Origin: Desulfobulbus sp.
Lineage (GTDB): Bacteria; Desulfobacterota; Desulfobulbia; Desulfobulbales; Desulfobulbaceae
NCBI GenBank assembly: GCA_031280615.1
Contig: JAITGO010000008.1
Coordinates: forward strand, 1 to 33,930
DNA length: 33,930 nucleotides
Direction: 5' to 3'
Shown: in pieces, positions 27,410-33,930 of the stretch
Layout of the letters: every line of letters begins with the position of its first letter
Position numbering within the stretch: position 1 is the stretch's first letter
Position numbers and translations under genes: made by a program
Notes under the pieces: model-generated
Databases searched by the model: none
The model's input: only the letters and a program-made list of their open reading frames with translations
Told to the model about the DNA's origin: nothing

Positions 27410-27949
27410 ATGTTGTATTCCACGCGGTATGCATCACCTGTGGGGCCACTCACCCTGGCGAGTGACGGGCAGAGCCTGGTTGGACTGTGGATGGCAGGGC
27501 AAAAGTATTTTGGCGGCACGGTCAAAGGCGATTTTTGCGAACAAGACGACCTACCGGTGCTTGCGGATGCAAGGAAATGGCTCGACGCCTACTTTGCCGG
27601 AAAAAAACCGGCCATAGCGGCGCTACCCTTGGCTCCCGCTGGCGCCGAATTCCGCCAGAGCGTGTGGGGCATCCTGTGCGAGATTCCCTACGGCGGGTAT
27701 GTTACCTACGGCGAAATCGCCAAGCAAATGGCCGTCCGAATGAATAAAAAAAACATGTCGAGTCAAGCTGTGGGCGGCGCGGTGGGGCATAACCCCATTT
27801 CGATCATCATCCCTTGCCATCGGGTTGTGGGGGCAAATGGCAGCTTAACGGGCTACGCCGGCGGTATCGGTAAAAAAATCAAGCTGCTGGAGCTCGAAGG
27901 CGTTGACACATCCAACTTTTTCGTGCCCAGCAAAGGTACCGCCCTGTAG
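27410..27949 (+). CDS. ogt: O6-methylguanine-DNA methyltransferase
   Basis: 179 residues. A suicide repair protein moving the methyl group of O6-methylguanine to its own Cys136 in IPCHRVVGANG. Other motifs: FRQSVWGILCEIPYGGYVTYG (HTH start), the SSQAVGGAVGHNPISIIIPC asparagine hinge region, and the closing GYAGG...LLELEG. Full length, with AAGGAG 7 nt before the ATG and 24 nt behind the Ada-AlkA gene, so the two form one alkylation-repair operon. The last residues (SKGTAL) adjoin the scar of an IS3 transposase, but the catalytic domain is not touched. Confidence 0.95.
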   Translation: MLYSTRYASPVGPLTLASDGQSLVGLWMAGQKYFGGTVKGDFCEQDDLPVLADARKWLDAYFAGKKPAIAALPLAPAGAEFRQSVWGILCEIPYGGYVTYGEIAKQMAVRMNKKNMSSQAVGGAVGHNPISIIIPCHRVVGANGSLTGYAGGIGKKIKLLELEGVDTSNFFVPSKGTAL

Positions 27950-27950
27950 T

Positions 27951-28103
27951 ATCGAAGACCGCTCCTTCGGCGTTGACCGTCTTCCATAACCGCTCCACAA
28001 ACACCTTGTCCGCCTGGCAAGGCCTCCATGCCGAGTTGACAGCCCGGTCCTTGATCGTCCGGACAAATTCCTCGTCAGTGCATTGCCGAACTCGGTCGGT
28101 ATT
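27951..28103 (-). pseudogene. IS3-family transposase (OrfB) C-terminal scar
   Basis: On the minus strand the segment NTDRVRQCTDEEFVRTIKDR, then ADKVFVERLWKTVNAEGAVF, matches the second half of the IS3-type rve/DDE integrase. The D of NTD corresponds to the second catalytic Asp and the E of FVERLW to the catalytic Glu. The motif usually reads SDQGSQFTS and SMDGKG.W.DNVFVERLWR, so the copy is mutated (RV for QG; the MDGKG part is lost). Both ends are missing and it stops 2 nt from the ogt stop codon. A degenerate remnant with no function expected. Confidence 0.65.
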
Positions 28104-28192
28104 GTCGATTTCATGCCTACCTTTTATGCCTACCATGGCGGTTGGCGCAAGACGGCCTCACCGCATTTTTACAGGCGCCTTACCGTAACTTT

Positions 28193-28235
28193 CTCGATAG
28201 TTCGTCGACATTTATCGGCTTGCCGATAGATCGAG
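28193..28235. repeat. composite hairpin
   Basis: An outer stem ctcgat (28193-28198) / atcgag (28230-28235) encloses tatcggc (28213-28219) / gccgata (28222-28228) with a 2-nt turn. It lies ~140 nt before the FMN-binding protein gene. The rest of 28104-28372 shows no gene. Confidence 0.4.
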
Positions 28236-28372
28236 CATAGCGATGGCTCTGCAAATTTCGACTTCCTCTTGGAGGCGCATTCATCGACACTTGACGAGGA
28301 GGAGAGCAGGACTATTCTTGTTAGAAACGAGCAATCTCTCTGCAATGTACGTAAAAACGTAAGGAGTCTCTC

Positions 28373-28741
28373 ATGCTGAATCATAATTTCCACGATGTCA
28401 TTTCCCAGGAAGGTATTGTCGCCATCGTATCCTGGGGAAACGGTGAACCCCATGTCGTCAATACTTGGAACAGCTACCTGATTATTCAAGAGAACGATAA
28501 AATTCTCATCCCCGCAGCCGGAATGCGGAAAACGCAGGCCAATACCGAGATCAATGACAAAGTGAAGCTGACCGTGGGCAGCAGGGAAGAGGGAGGAAAA
28601 AAGATGGGCAGGGGATTTTTGCTTGAGGGAACTGCAAAATTTCTAAAATCTGGCCCCGAGTATGACCTCATGAAGGCAAAATGCCCGTTCACCAACCGCG
28701 TTCTCATCGTGACCGTCACCTCTGTCACAAAAACGCTGTAA
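28373..28741 (+). CDS. FMN-binding protein, pyridoxamine 5'-phosphate oxidase-like split barrel
   Basis: 122 residues, the exact length of the Desulfovibrio FMN-binding protein, with the same landmarks in order: F..V...EGIVAIVSWG, PHVVNTWNSYLII, ILIPAAGMRKTQAN, KVKLTVGSRE, GRGFLLEGTAKF, GPEYD and VLIVTVTSV..TL. In that family the protein is a small dimer binding one FMN per subunit near the N-terminal T-W-N-S-Y and G-M-x-K-T segments; its physiological redox partner is unsettled. AAGGAG lies 8 nt before the ATG. It appears to be a single-gene unit between IS scars, so recent transfer or rearrangement of this segment is possible. Confidence 0.88.
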   Translation: MLNHNFHDVISQEGIVAIVSWGNGEPHVVNTWNSYLIIQENDKILIPAAGMRKTQANTEINDKVKLTVGSREEGGKKMGRGFLLEGTAKFLKSGPEYDLMKAKCPFTNRVLIVTVTSVTKTL

Positions 28742-29220
28742 GGCTCACTGCTGGCACAGCGTAAACGAACAAATGTCCCATCGAACTCTATATTCATTTA
28801 CCAGGAAGTTAGCTGTCCCGTGCGGTTCATTCCGTCATGCACTCAATGCCCACCGATCCGAAATCGGTGGGTTTGAAATTACGCACACCCGTTGAACGCC
28901 ATGACGGACAAAACAGGGCCGTTGTCAAGCGGTTGTTGGCGGTCGCCAACGCTGTCTGTCCGGAGCGACTTGAAAAAAGAGAAATATAACCGGGGTGCTT
29001 GGCGCCTGAACCATGTGTTTTGGATAGAAAGCATCTCCGATTTCTCTCTATTTTTCCTCTCTTGTCTTTTCGCCTATTCCCGATAGGTTACGGGGTCATA
29101 AAGAAGGAACATTGCCCCGGATGTATTGCCGCCTGCGGATGGCCCGCGCAGGGCATGGACCGGTTGCCGGGTTGGATCGAGATACCGGCTTGTCAGCCAC
29201 CCCTGGACACGGGAGCGGTC
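28742..29220. other. gene-free interval holding a solitary IS end
   Basis: Apart from the IS200/605-type hairpin at 28849-28871 I see no gene. Short frames in both directions have no ribosome site or family likeness. It separates the FMN-binding protein gene from the truncated relic at 29221. Confidence 0.35.
28849..28878 (-). mobile_element. solitary IS200/IS605-type right-end hairpin
   Basis: cccaccgat (28849-28857) and atcggtggg (28863-28871) form a 9-bp stem with loop ccgaa. Read on the minus strand it is preceded by tttcaaacccaccga, 15 nt identical to 595-609 next to the decayed tnpA. No transposase is nearby, so this is a lone end or the stump of a deleted element. Confidence 0.6.
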
Positions 29221-29466
29221 ATGCTTGATGTCGCCTTGAAGTTTCTGCGGGATGAGATAAACGCCGTCTTGGCGTTCCGCACCGATTCGGACGCCGTCAA
29301 GGTTCTGCTCACTCGGATCGCCGACGAGACGCAAGTATGCCTTTACCATCGCAACATCGGCTGTTCGGTCATCAATATCGAGGAAGTGCGGGTAGCCCCG
29401 GCGGGGCTGCCGGTAAATAGCGGGCCGCCATTTTTTCCTGTTGACGTCGGGCAGACCGAGGCATAG
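29221..29466 (+). pseudogene. truncated Pvc16/DUF4255-like N-terminal fragment
   Basis: 81 codons starting at ATG 29221 with GGGAG 5 nt upstream. The N-terminal half, MLDVALKFLRDEINAVLAFR, then KVLLTRIADET and SVINIEEVR, follows the DUF4255 N-terminal pattern (L..AL.FL...LN ... L..I.D ... L.NIEEE) of Pvc16-type proteins that cap the tube of contractile injection systems and some phage tails. Full proteins run to ~180-200 residues; here, right after the INIEE motif, the sequence turns into an unrelated Pro/Gly-rich tail and stops. No other injection-system gene lies in the window, so it is best seen as a relic. The match is from motif memory only; a small unrelated gene is the alternative. Confidence 0.45.
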
Positions 29467-29529
29467 GATTGCCGCCCGCATTCCGGCCGCCCGAAGGCGG
29501 TGGCCGGGCCGCATCAACGAGACGGATGT

Positions 29530-30012
29530 ATGAAGAAAACGCGAACCGGATACGAACAAGGCCAGCCGACCGCCATGGACCAGGCGCTGCCCGAGGTCTT
29601 CGCGACCAAGCAATGGGGGGCGCAGTGGCGGCTGTTCCGCCTGCTGAGCAAGTGGCCCGAGGTCGTCGGCGCCGAGGTTGCCCAACTGACCTATCCCGCC
29701 TTTTTTCGCCGCGAGGCCTTGTGCATTTTTGTGCAAAACTCCGCCTGGATGCATCATTTGCAGTATGTCAAGGCCGAGCTGATTACCCGCATCAACCAGC
29801 ACCTTGAAGGCCAGCCCATCACCGACATCCGCTGGCAGCTCCATGCCCCAGCCCCGCCGCCGCCCGTGCCGCCTGCCCCCGGCCTGCGGGAGATCGACGC
29901 CCACCAGGAACACTCCTTTTGCCAGATGACCGAAGCCATCGCCAATCGCGAATGCCGCGAGGCCCTGCAGCGGCTGTGGCGCTCCTTCGCCGCTCACAAC
30001 GAAGTGGAATAA
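29530..30012 (+). CDS. DUF721 (DciA-like) protein
   Basis: 160 residues. The core (about 25-95: WGAQWRLFRLLSKWPEVVGAEVA, then PAFFRREALCIFVQNSAWMHHL and ELITRINQHL) is the DUF721 fold, a small KH-like domain. In DciA, the ancestral loader of the DnaB helicase in most bacteria, this domain sits at one end with a variable tail. The tail here is Pro-rich (PAPPPPVPPAPG) and then helical (NRECREALQRLWRSF). Gene neighbours do not include dnaA or gyrB, and several DUF721 paralogues exist in this phylum, so a helicase-loading role is possible rather than certain. Ribosome site weak. Confidence 0.7.
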   Translation: MKKTRTGYEQGQPTAMDQALPEVFATKQWGAQWRLFRLLSKWPEVVGAEVAQLTYPAFFRREALCIFVQNSAWMHHLQYVKAELITRINQHLEGQPITDIRWQLHAPAPPPPVPPAPGLREIDAHQEHSFCQMTEAIANRECREALQRLWRSFAAHNEVE

Positions 30013-30100
30013 GCTGGCGCCGCTGCTTTTTTCTGTTTTCTGCCTGCCTAAATTTTTGCCCAACCGGGTGCTTTTTTTGCGCTTTACCTGGAAATAGGCT

Positions 30101-32473
30101 ATGGTAACGGCTGTATCTTTTGGTTCCGATTCACAGATTTTTTCCGATACGGCAATGAAACTCGTTGAATTAATAGGCAATACTCCGCTGGTTGAATTGA
30201 ACCGGCTCAACCCGGCGGCCGGCAAGGTGCTGTTGCTGGGCAAACTCGAATCCCGCAACCCCGGCGGTTCGATCAAGGACCGGGTCGCCCTGTCCATGGT
30301 CGAGGCGGCCGAGCAAAGCGGCGAATTGACCAGCGATAAGATCCTGCTGGAAGCCACCAGCGGCAACACCGGCATCGGCATGGCCATGGTCTGCGCCGCC
30401 AAGCGATACCGCTGCCAGCTGATCATGCCCGAATCAGCCTCGATCGAGCGGCGGCTGATCATGCAGGCCTATGGTGCGGAGATCATCCTCACTCCGGCCA
30501 AGCGGGCCACCGATGGGGCCATCGAGAAGGCGTACGCGCTTGCCCGCGAGCATCCCGACCGCTATTTCCTTGCCGACCAGTTTAACAATCCCGCCAACTG
30601 GCAGGCGCATTACCGGAGCACGGCCCCGGAAATTTGGGAACAGACCGGCGGCCGGGTCACGGACATCATCGTCACCTTGGGTACCTCGGGCACGGCCATG
30701 GGCTTGTCGAAATGGTTCCGCGACCATCACCCCGAAGTCCGGGTGACCGCGGTGGAGCCGTATCTCGGCCACAAGATCCAGGGGTTGAAGAACATGAAGG
30801 AATCCTACAAGCCGGGGATCTTCGACAAGACCATGCCGCATGCCATCGTCAACGTGGCCGACGAGGACGCCTTTGCCACGGTCCGCCACCTGGCCGCCGA
30901 AGAGGGCATTTTCGCCGGCATGAGCAGCGGCGCGGCCATGTTCGCTGGCATCCAGCGGGCGCGGGAAGTCGACGGCGGCTGCATTGTGGTGATTTTGCCG
31001 GACGGCGGCGAGCGCTACCTGAGCACCACCCTTTTTGTCCGCAAGGAAAAGGTCGAGGAGGAGACCGCCCACCTCAGGCTGTTCAATACCATGACCCGCA
31101 AGAAGGCGATGTTTCGTCCGATCCGTGACGACCGGGTCACCCTTTACGCCTGCGGGCCCACGGCGGCCGAATCGCCCAACCTGGCCCATTGCCGCCGGTT
31201 CATCGTCGCCGACCTGATCAACCGCTGTTTGCGTGCCAATGGTTATGCGGTGGAATTGTTCATGAATTTCACCGATCTCGACGACAACACCATCACCGGT
31301 GCCATCAAGGCGGGCGCCGATCTGCACGCCTTCACCGGCGGCTATATCGACGAATTCAAACAGGCCATCGAGATCCTCAACGTGGAGCGGGCCGCCGGCT
31401 ATCCACTGGCCTCCGAACATGTCGGCGACATGCTCGATATCGCCCACGATCTGATCCACAAGGGCTATGCCTACGAGAAGCTGGGTTCGATCTACTTCGA
31501 TATCTCCAAGTTCAAGAAGTACGGACGTCTGTCCGGCATCGACCTGAGCAAGATCAAGGTCGGCCAGACCGTGGACCTCGACAATTACGAGAAGGACAAT
31601 CCCCGCGATTTCACCCTGTTGAAGCGCTCGACCCTGGCCGAGTTGAAAAAGGGCATCTTTTACGAGACCGACTGGGGCAATGTCCGGCCCGGATGGCACA
31701 TCGAGTGCTCGGCGATGTCGACCAAGTATCTCGGCGAGACTCTGGATATCCACACCGCCAGCCAGGACCTGGTTTTCCCGCACCACGAAAACGAGATCGC
31801 CATTGCCGAGGCGCTCACCGGCAAACCCCTGGCCAATTTCTGGCTCCATTCCGGCCAGTTGCTCAAGGACGGCCGCAAAATGGCCGGCGACACCGGCAAC
31901 GTGGTCACCCTGCGCGAAGTGCTGGCCAAGGGCTACACCGGCCGGGAGCTGCGCTTCATGCTGATGGGCGTGCATTACCGCAAGCCTTTGTTGTTCTCCT
32001 ATAAACGGCTGGATGCGGCCCGGACGGCACTGCGGCGGATCGACGAATTCACCCGCAAACTCCTGTGCCTGCCTGCCGGCCTGCCCCATCCCGAGGTGGC
32101 GGCTTATGTGACCGAGCTGGAAAAGCGCTTCGTCGAGTCGATGAACGACGATCTCAACATCTCCGGGGCCATCGGCGCACTGTTCAACTTCATCAAGCAG
32201 GCCAATCCGATACTCCAGGCGCGGCAGCTGGACCGGGACCAGAAGCAGGACGTGCTGGAGGTGCTGCAGCTGATCAACGGGGTGCTCGGCGTGCTGCGGC
32301 TGGAACACTGTCCGCTGACACCGGAGATCGACCGGCTGATTCGCCAGCGCGAACGGGCCCGGCAACTCAAGGACTGGACCGCCGCCGACTCCGCCCGCGA
32401 GGAACTGCTGCGCAAGGGGGTCACCATTCGCGATACCGCCGCCGGTCCGGTATGGGAGCGAATCGATAGCTGA
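30101..32473 (+). CDS. CysM-type cysteine synthase fused to a cysteinyl-tRNA synthetase-like protein with degenerate HIGH and KMSKS motifs
   Basis: 790 residues; ATG 30155 (residue 19) is an equally likely start, since the family begins about there, and neither has a clear ribosome site. Residues ~20-312 are a complete PLP cysteine synthase: IGNTPLVEL, PLP Lys59 in GGSIKDR, TSGNTG (86-91), GTSGT (194-198), DQFNNP and PDGGERYLST. Residues ~325-790 align along the whole of CysRS: FNTMTRKKAMFRPI, ACGPT, FTDLDD, GWHIECSAMS, FPHHENE and a C-terminal helical domain. All four zinc/cysteine ligands are kept (C351, C536, H561, E565). The ATP-site signatures are not: HIGH is NLAH (360-363) and KMSKS is KMAGD (593-597). 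KIIK is also lost. The fused half therefore probably binds cysteine but may not charge tRNA. Confidence 0.92.
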   Translation: MVTAVSFGSDSQIFSDTAMKLVELIGNTPLVELNRLNPAAGKVLLLGKLESRNPGGSIKDRVALSMVEAAEQSGELTSDKILLEATSGNTGIGMAMVCAAKRYRCQLIMPESASIERRLIMQAYGAEIILTPAKRATDGAIEKAYALAREHPDRYFLADQFNNPANWQAHYRSTAPEIWEQTGGRVTDIIVTLGTSGTAMGLSKWFRDHHPEVRVTAVEPYLGHKIQGLKNMKESYKPGIFDKTMPHAIVNVADEDAFATVRHLAAEEGIFAGMSSGAAMFAGIQRAREVDGGCIVVILPDGGERYLSTTLFVRKEKVEEETAHLRLFNTMTRKKAMFRPIRDDRVTLYACGPTAAESPNLAHCRRFIVADLINRCLRANGYAVELFMNFTDLDDNTITGAIKAGADLHAFTGGYIDEFKQAIEILNVERAAGYPLASEHVGDMLDIAHDLIHKGYAYEKLGSIYFDISKFKKYGRLSGIDLSKIKVGQTVDLDNYEKDNPRDFTLLKRSTLAELKKGIFYETDWGNVRPGWHIECSAMSTKYLGETLDIHTASQDLVFPHHENEIAIAEALTGKPLANFWLHSGQLLKDGRKMAGDTGNVVTLREVLAKGYTGRELRFMLMGVHYRKPLLFSYKRLDAARTALRRIDEFTRKLLCLPAGLPHPEVAAYVTELEKRFVESMNDDLNISGAIGALFNFIKQANPILQARQLDRDQKQDVLEVLQLINGVLGVLRLEHCPLTPEIDRLIRQRERARQLKDWTAADSAREELLRKGVTIRDTAAGPVWERIDS

Positions 32474-32586
32474 GCGCCGCCTTGCGCCGAAGCGATGCGG
32501 CCGGACGCGCTTGTCTGGACGGCGGCGTATCCTCGCATAATAGTTGCGTTTGCACGGCTTCCCCGGTACATTGCGCAACCGATCTG

Positions 32587-32663
32587 GCGCCAGTAGCTCA
32601 GCTGGATAGAGCAACGGCCTTCTAAGCCGTGGGCCGGGGGTTCGAATCCCTCCTGGCGCGCCA
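32587..32663 (+). tRNA. tRNA-Arg (anticodon UCU)
   Basis: Full cloverleaf with encoded CCA. Acceptor arms gcgccag (32587-32593) and ctggcgc (32653-32659) pair perfectly; D stem gctc/gagc; anticodon stem acggc/gccgt with loop cttctaa giving anticodon TCT (32621-32623), which reads AGA and AGG; T stem ggggg/ccctc around ttcgaat. Discriminator G at 32660, then CCA at 32661-32663. No clear promoter box precedes it (the best, TTGTCT and CATAAT at 32511 and 32536, are 19 nt apart). The gene lies at the edge of a change to replication-type genes, and tRNA 3' ends are common integration sites. Confidence 0.97.
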
Positions 32664-32702
32664 ATATAATTTTTTAGGCACTTAACCTGTTTATGTGACT
32701 CT

Positions 32703-32737
32703 GCCCCCTTGGAACGTAAGTTCCAAGGGGGCTTTTT
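32703..32737 (+). terminator. intrinsic terminator after tRNA-Arg
   Basis: Perfect 13-bp stem: 32703-32715 pairs with 32720-32732 around a gtaa loop, followed by TTTTT. Very strong on the plus strand. Confidence 0.93.
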
Positions 32738-32789
32738 CGTTTTCGCCCGCCTGCCCGCTTGAATGCGTTGTCCAGCGCCCGCAAAACGA

Positions 32790-32832
32790 AGGCCCTCTTG
32801 GAGCGTCATCGCGTTCCAGGAGGGCCTTTTTG
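32790..32832 (+). terminator. second intrinsic terminator
   Basis: ggccctc and tggagcg (32791-32804) pair with cgttcca and gagggcc (about 32811-32826), followed by TTTTTGTTTT. It shares the ttgga.cg...cgttcca core with the terminator 90 nt upstream and may be a diverged copy. No gene lies between the two. Confidence 0.8.
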
Positions 32833-32930
32833 TTTTGGCGTCGGGTGTCGGCCGCTGATCAGCGGGAGCAACCCGGCAAAGGGATCTGTCAGCCAGAGAG
32901 TGCCATGGGCTGAGTAATTAAGCCGTAGAA

Positions 32931-33010
32931 AACAAAAAGGCCGTAGGTGTTGGCAGCACCGACGGCCTTCCTGAAGTCTTGAGACTTCTGCAAACAACTA
33001 TCCATTGGTT
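32931..33010 (-). ncRNA. putative ~80-nt regulatory RNA upstream of the initiator gene
   Basis: The minus strand has a TTGACA promoter, a short run with hairpin gaagtc/gacttc (32973-32978, 32983-32988), and an intrinsic terminator: aaggccgt/acggcctt (32937-32944, 32962-32969) with inner ggtg/cacc, followed on this strand by TTTTTGTTTT. No ORF fits inside. Its size and place, 75-155 nt upstream of an initiator-like start and antisense to any mRNA leader there, resemble countertranscript RNAs that set plasmid copy number. Expression is inferred from signals only. Confidence 0.4.
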
Positions 33011-33016
33011 GTTTGC

Positions 33017-33045
33017 AGATTAACCGAAAAAAAGCGGTGTGTCAA
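33017..33045 (-). promoter_or_regulatory. minus-strand promoter overlapped by a 12-bp inverted repeat
   Basis: On the minus strand, perfect TTGACA (33045-33040), 17-nt spacer, then TAATCT (33022-33017). Its predicted start is near 33010. A 12-bp inverted repeat (arms 32987-32998 and 33008-33019, tctgcaaacaac/gttgtttgcaga) overlaps the -10 box and start point, as an operator would. It faces away from the putative initiator gene. Confidence 0.45.
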
Positions 33046-33085
33046 GAAGCTGGGATAGTTTTTTGTTTTCTCCGGCCGGGGAGAA

Positions 33086-33930
33086 ATGAAAATTATGGAA
33101 ACTATTTCCATTGGTTACGGAAAATTTCGCACGCCCGACTGGATCGACGGCATCAAGATGCGGCCCGGTGTGCAAAAAACCTACGAATATCTCGCCATGG
33201 CGAGCAGGGGCGCGGATCATGCCTACCCGTCCCTGGATTGGCTTGCCAAAAAGGTCAAGGTGACGTCCCGCAGCATCCGGAACTATCTCCGGTTTCTGAT
33301 CGAGATCGGCCTGGTCGAGGCAAAGCGGGAACGAATCAAGGGCCGGCTGCGCAAGGTGTTCTATTTCCTTGCTCACCCGGCGATAGCAGAAACAAACCGG
33401 AAAAATTTTCCGGTCACAGCGGAAGAATGTTCCGACCATCTAACTAAAAGGAAATGTTGTACTAAAAACCCCCCTTACCCCCCACAGGGGGAAGCCGCTG
33501 TCGCGGCAGGAGAGAGCTATGAGCCTACGCAGAATCAAACGCCAACGTCTCCGGAAATGGGCGAAGGAGACCTTCAACGAAGCGATCAAAGCGGTGGAGG
33601 CCATCCGGGACCGTCAGAAAGTGGAAACGAAGATGCCCATCTTCCCCATCCTGCCGCCGAGCCGTTAGCGGCAATACCTCCCGAAGTCCACGCAATGTGG
33701 ACGAATATCAAAGAATCGCTGCGGGATTCGCTGGGCGCAAGCGCGTTCAGCCTGTGGATCGAACCGATCCGGTGCCAGGACGTAACCGATGCCAGCGTTT
33801 TGCTGACATGCCCCGACAAGTTTTTCGCCGTGCACGTGGCAAGGCACTTCCTGGCAGCGATTGAAGAGGCGGCAAGTTCCACAGTCGGCCGTCCCTTGAA
33901 GGCCGATCTGCACACCCAGCCGCAGAATTT
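33086..33930 (+). CDS. putative replication initiator: winged-helix-like N-terminus plus DnaA domain-I-like segment, partial (runs off right edge)
   Basis: Open from ATG 33086 to the window end (281 codons, no stop). GGGGAG lies 3 nt upstream; ATG 33095 is the alternative start. Residues ~1-105 look like a helix-turn-helix of the HTH_36 replication type: TPDWIDGIKMRPGVQKTYEY, YPSLDWLAKKVKVTSRSIRN, LRFLIEIGLVEAKRER. A Pro/Gly/Glu-rich linker follows (~125-200). From residue 204 the sequence MWTNIKESLRDSLGASAFSL, WIEPIRC and VLLTCPDKFFAVHVARHFL follows the DnaA N-terminal domain (domain I), which contacts DnaB or DnaA partners. The AAA+ part, if any, lies outside. Its place beside a tRNA gene suggests an integrative element or prophage replication protein. 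The domain calls are from pattern memory. Confidence 0.65.
   Translation, partial: MKIMETISIGYGKFRTPDWIDGIKMRPGVQKTYEYLAMASRGADHAYPSLDWLAKKVKVTSRSIRNYLRFLIEIGLVEAKRERIKGRLRKVFYFLAHPAIAETNRKNFPVTAEECSDHLTKRKCCTKNPPYPPQGEAAVAAGESYEPTQNQTPTSPEMGEGDLQRSDQSGGGHPGPSESGNEDAHLPHPAAEPLAAIPPEVHAMWTNIKESLRDSLGASAFSLWIEPIRCQDVTDASVLLTCPDKFFAVHVARHFLAAIEEAASSTVGRPLKADLHTQPQN

Noticed and set aside
29074..30462. 462-codon open frame on the minus strand
   Set aside because: Runs antisense through the DUF721 gene and the start of the synthase fusion; no motifs or ribosome site.
30434..32809. 791-codon open frame on the minus strand
   Set aside because: Antisense to the CysM-CysRS fusion and also crosses the tRNA gene; no recognisable protein.

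Overview
The window looks like chromosomal DNA of a Gram-negative anaerobe of the Desulfobacterota, probably Desulfobulbus-like. This rests on a 122-residue protein of the Desulfovibrio FMN-binding-protein type, a glnD/glnB system paired with a GSI-alpha glutamine synthetase, an MshEN protein and Cache-type hybrid kinases. The assignment is inference, not a database match. Core genes are GC-rich; the first ~4.5 kb and the scars near 28 kb are poorer in GC and look accessory.

Layout. 1-650: start of an ISL3-type transposase gene running off the left edge, a perfect 21-bp inverted repeat, and a decayed IS200/IS605 tnpA with its right-end hairpin. 703-6120 (minus strand): two secreted PKD-domain proteins (one malectin-like, one with Cys-paired Fn3-like modules and H-lectin-like repeats), a membrane-anchored MshEN protein predicted to bind c-di-GMP, and a ComEA-like protein. 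6378-10743 (plus): a VanZ-like membrane protein with an extra ligand-binding-like domain, then a GlrK-GlrG-GlrR (QseE-G-F) kinase / lipoprotein / sigma54-activator set. 10845-12456 (minus): mutM overlapping a phosphopantetheinyl transferase gene; then cvpA (plus) and a PilZ protein (minus). 14675-20280 (plus): nitrogen cluster amt-glnB-glnD-glnA, closed by a strong terminator. 20673-25430: hybrid histidine kinase with a structured leader and a small overlapping ORF, converging on ftsH and an unrecognised gene. 25922-27949: alkylation-repair pair, an Ada-AlkA fusion and ogt, followed by an IS3 transposase scar. 28373-30012: FMN-binding protein, a solitary IS200/605 end, a truncated Pvc16/DUF4255-like relic and a DUF721 (DciA-like) gene. 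30101-32473: fusion of a CysM-type cysteine synthase to a cysteinyl-tRNA synthetase whose HIGH and KMSKS motifs are both degenerate. 32587-33930: tRNA-Arg(UCU), two tandem terminators, a probable short minus-strand RNA with its own promoter and terminator, and the 5' part of a gene joining a winged-helix-like N-terminus to a DnaA domain-I-like segment.

How the parts connect. GlnD would modify PII (GlnB) by glutamine status, and PII would gate Amt. The glutamine synthetase is the feedback-inhibited alpha type with Phe where the adenylylated Tyr would be, so the GlnE arm is probably absent. MshEN and PilZ proteins suggest c-di-GMP control near the surface-protein genes. The most unusual items are the CysM-CysRS fusion, the putative initiator with a countertranscript-like RNA next to a tRNA gene, and the modular surface protein with four exactly spaced Cys pairs.
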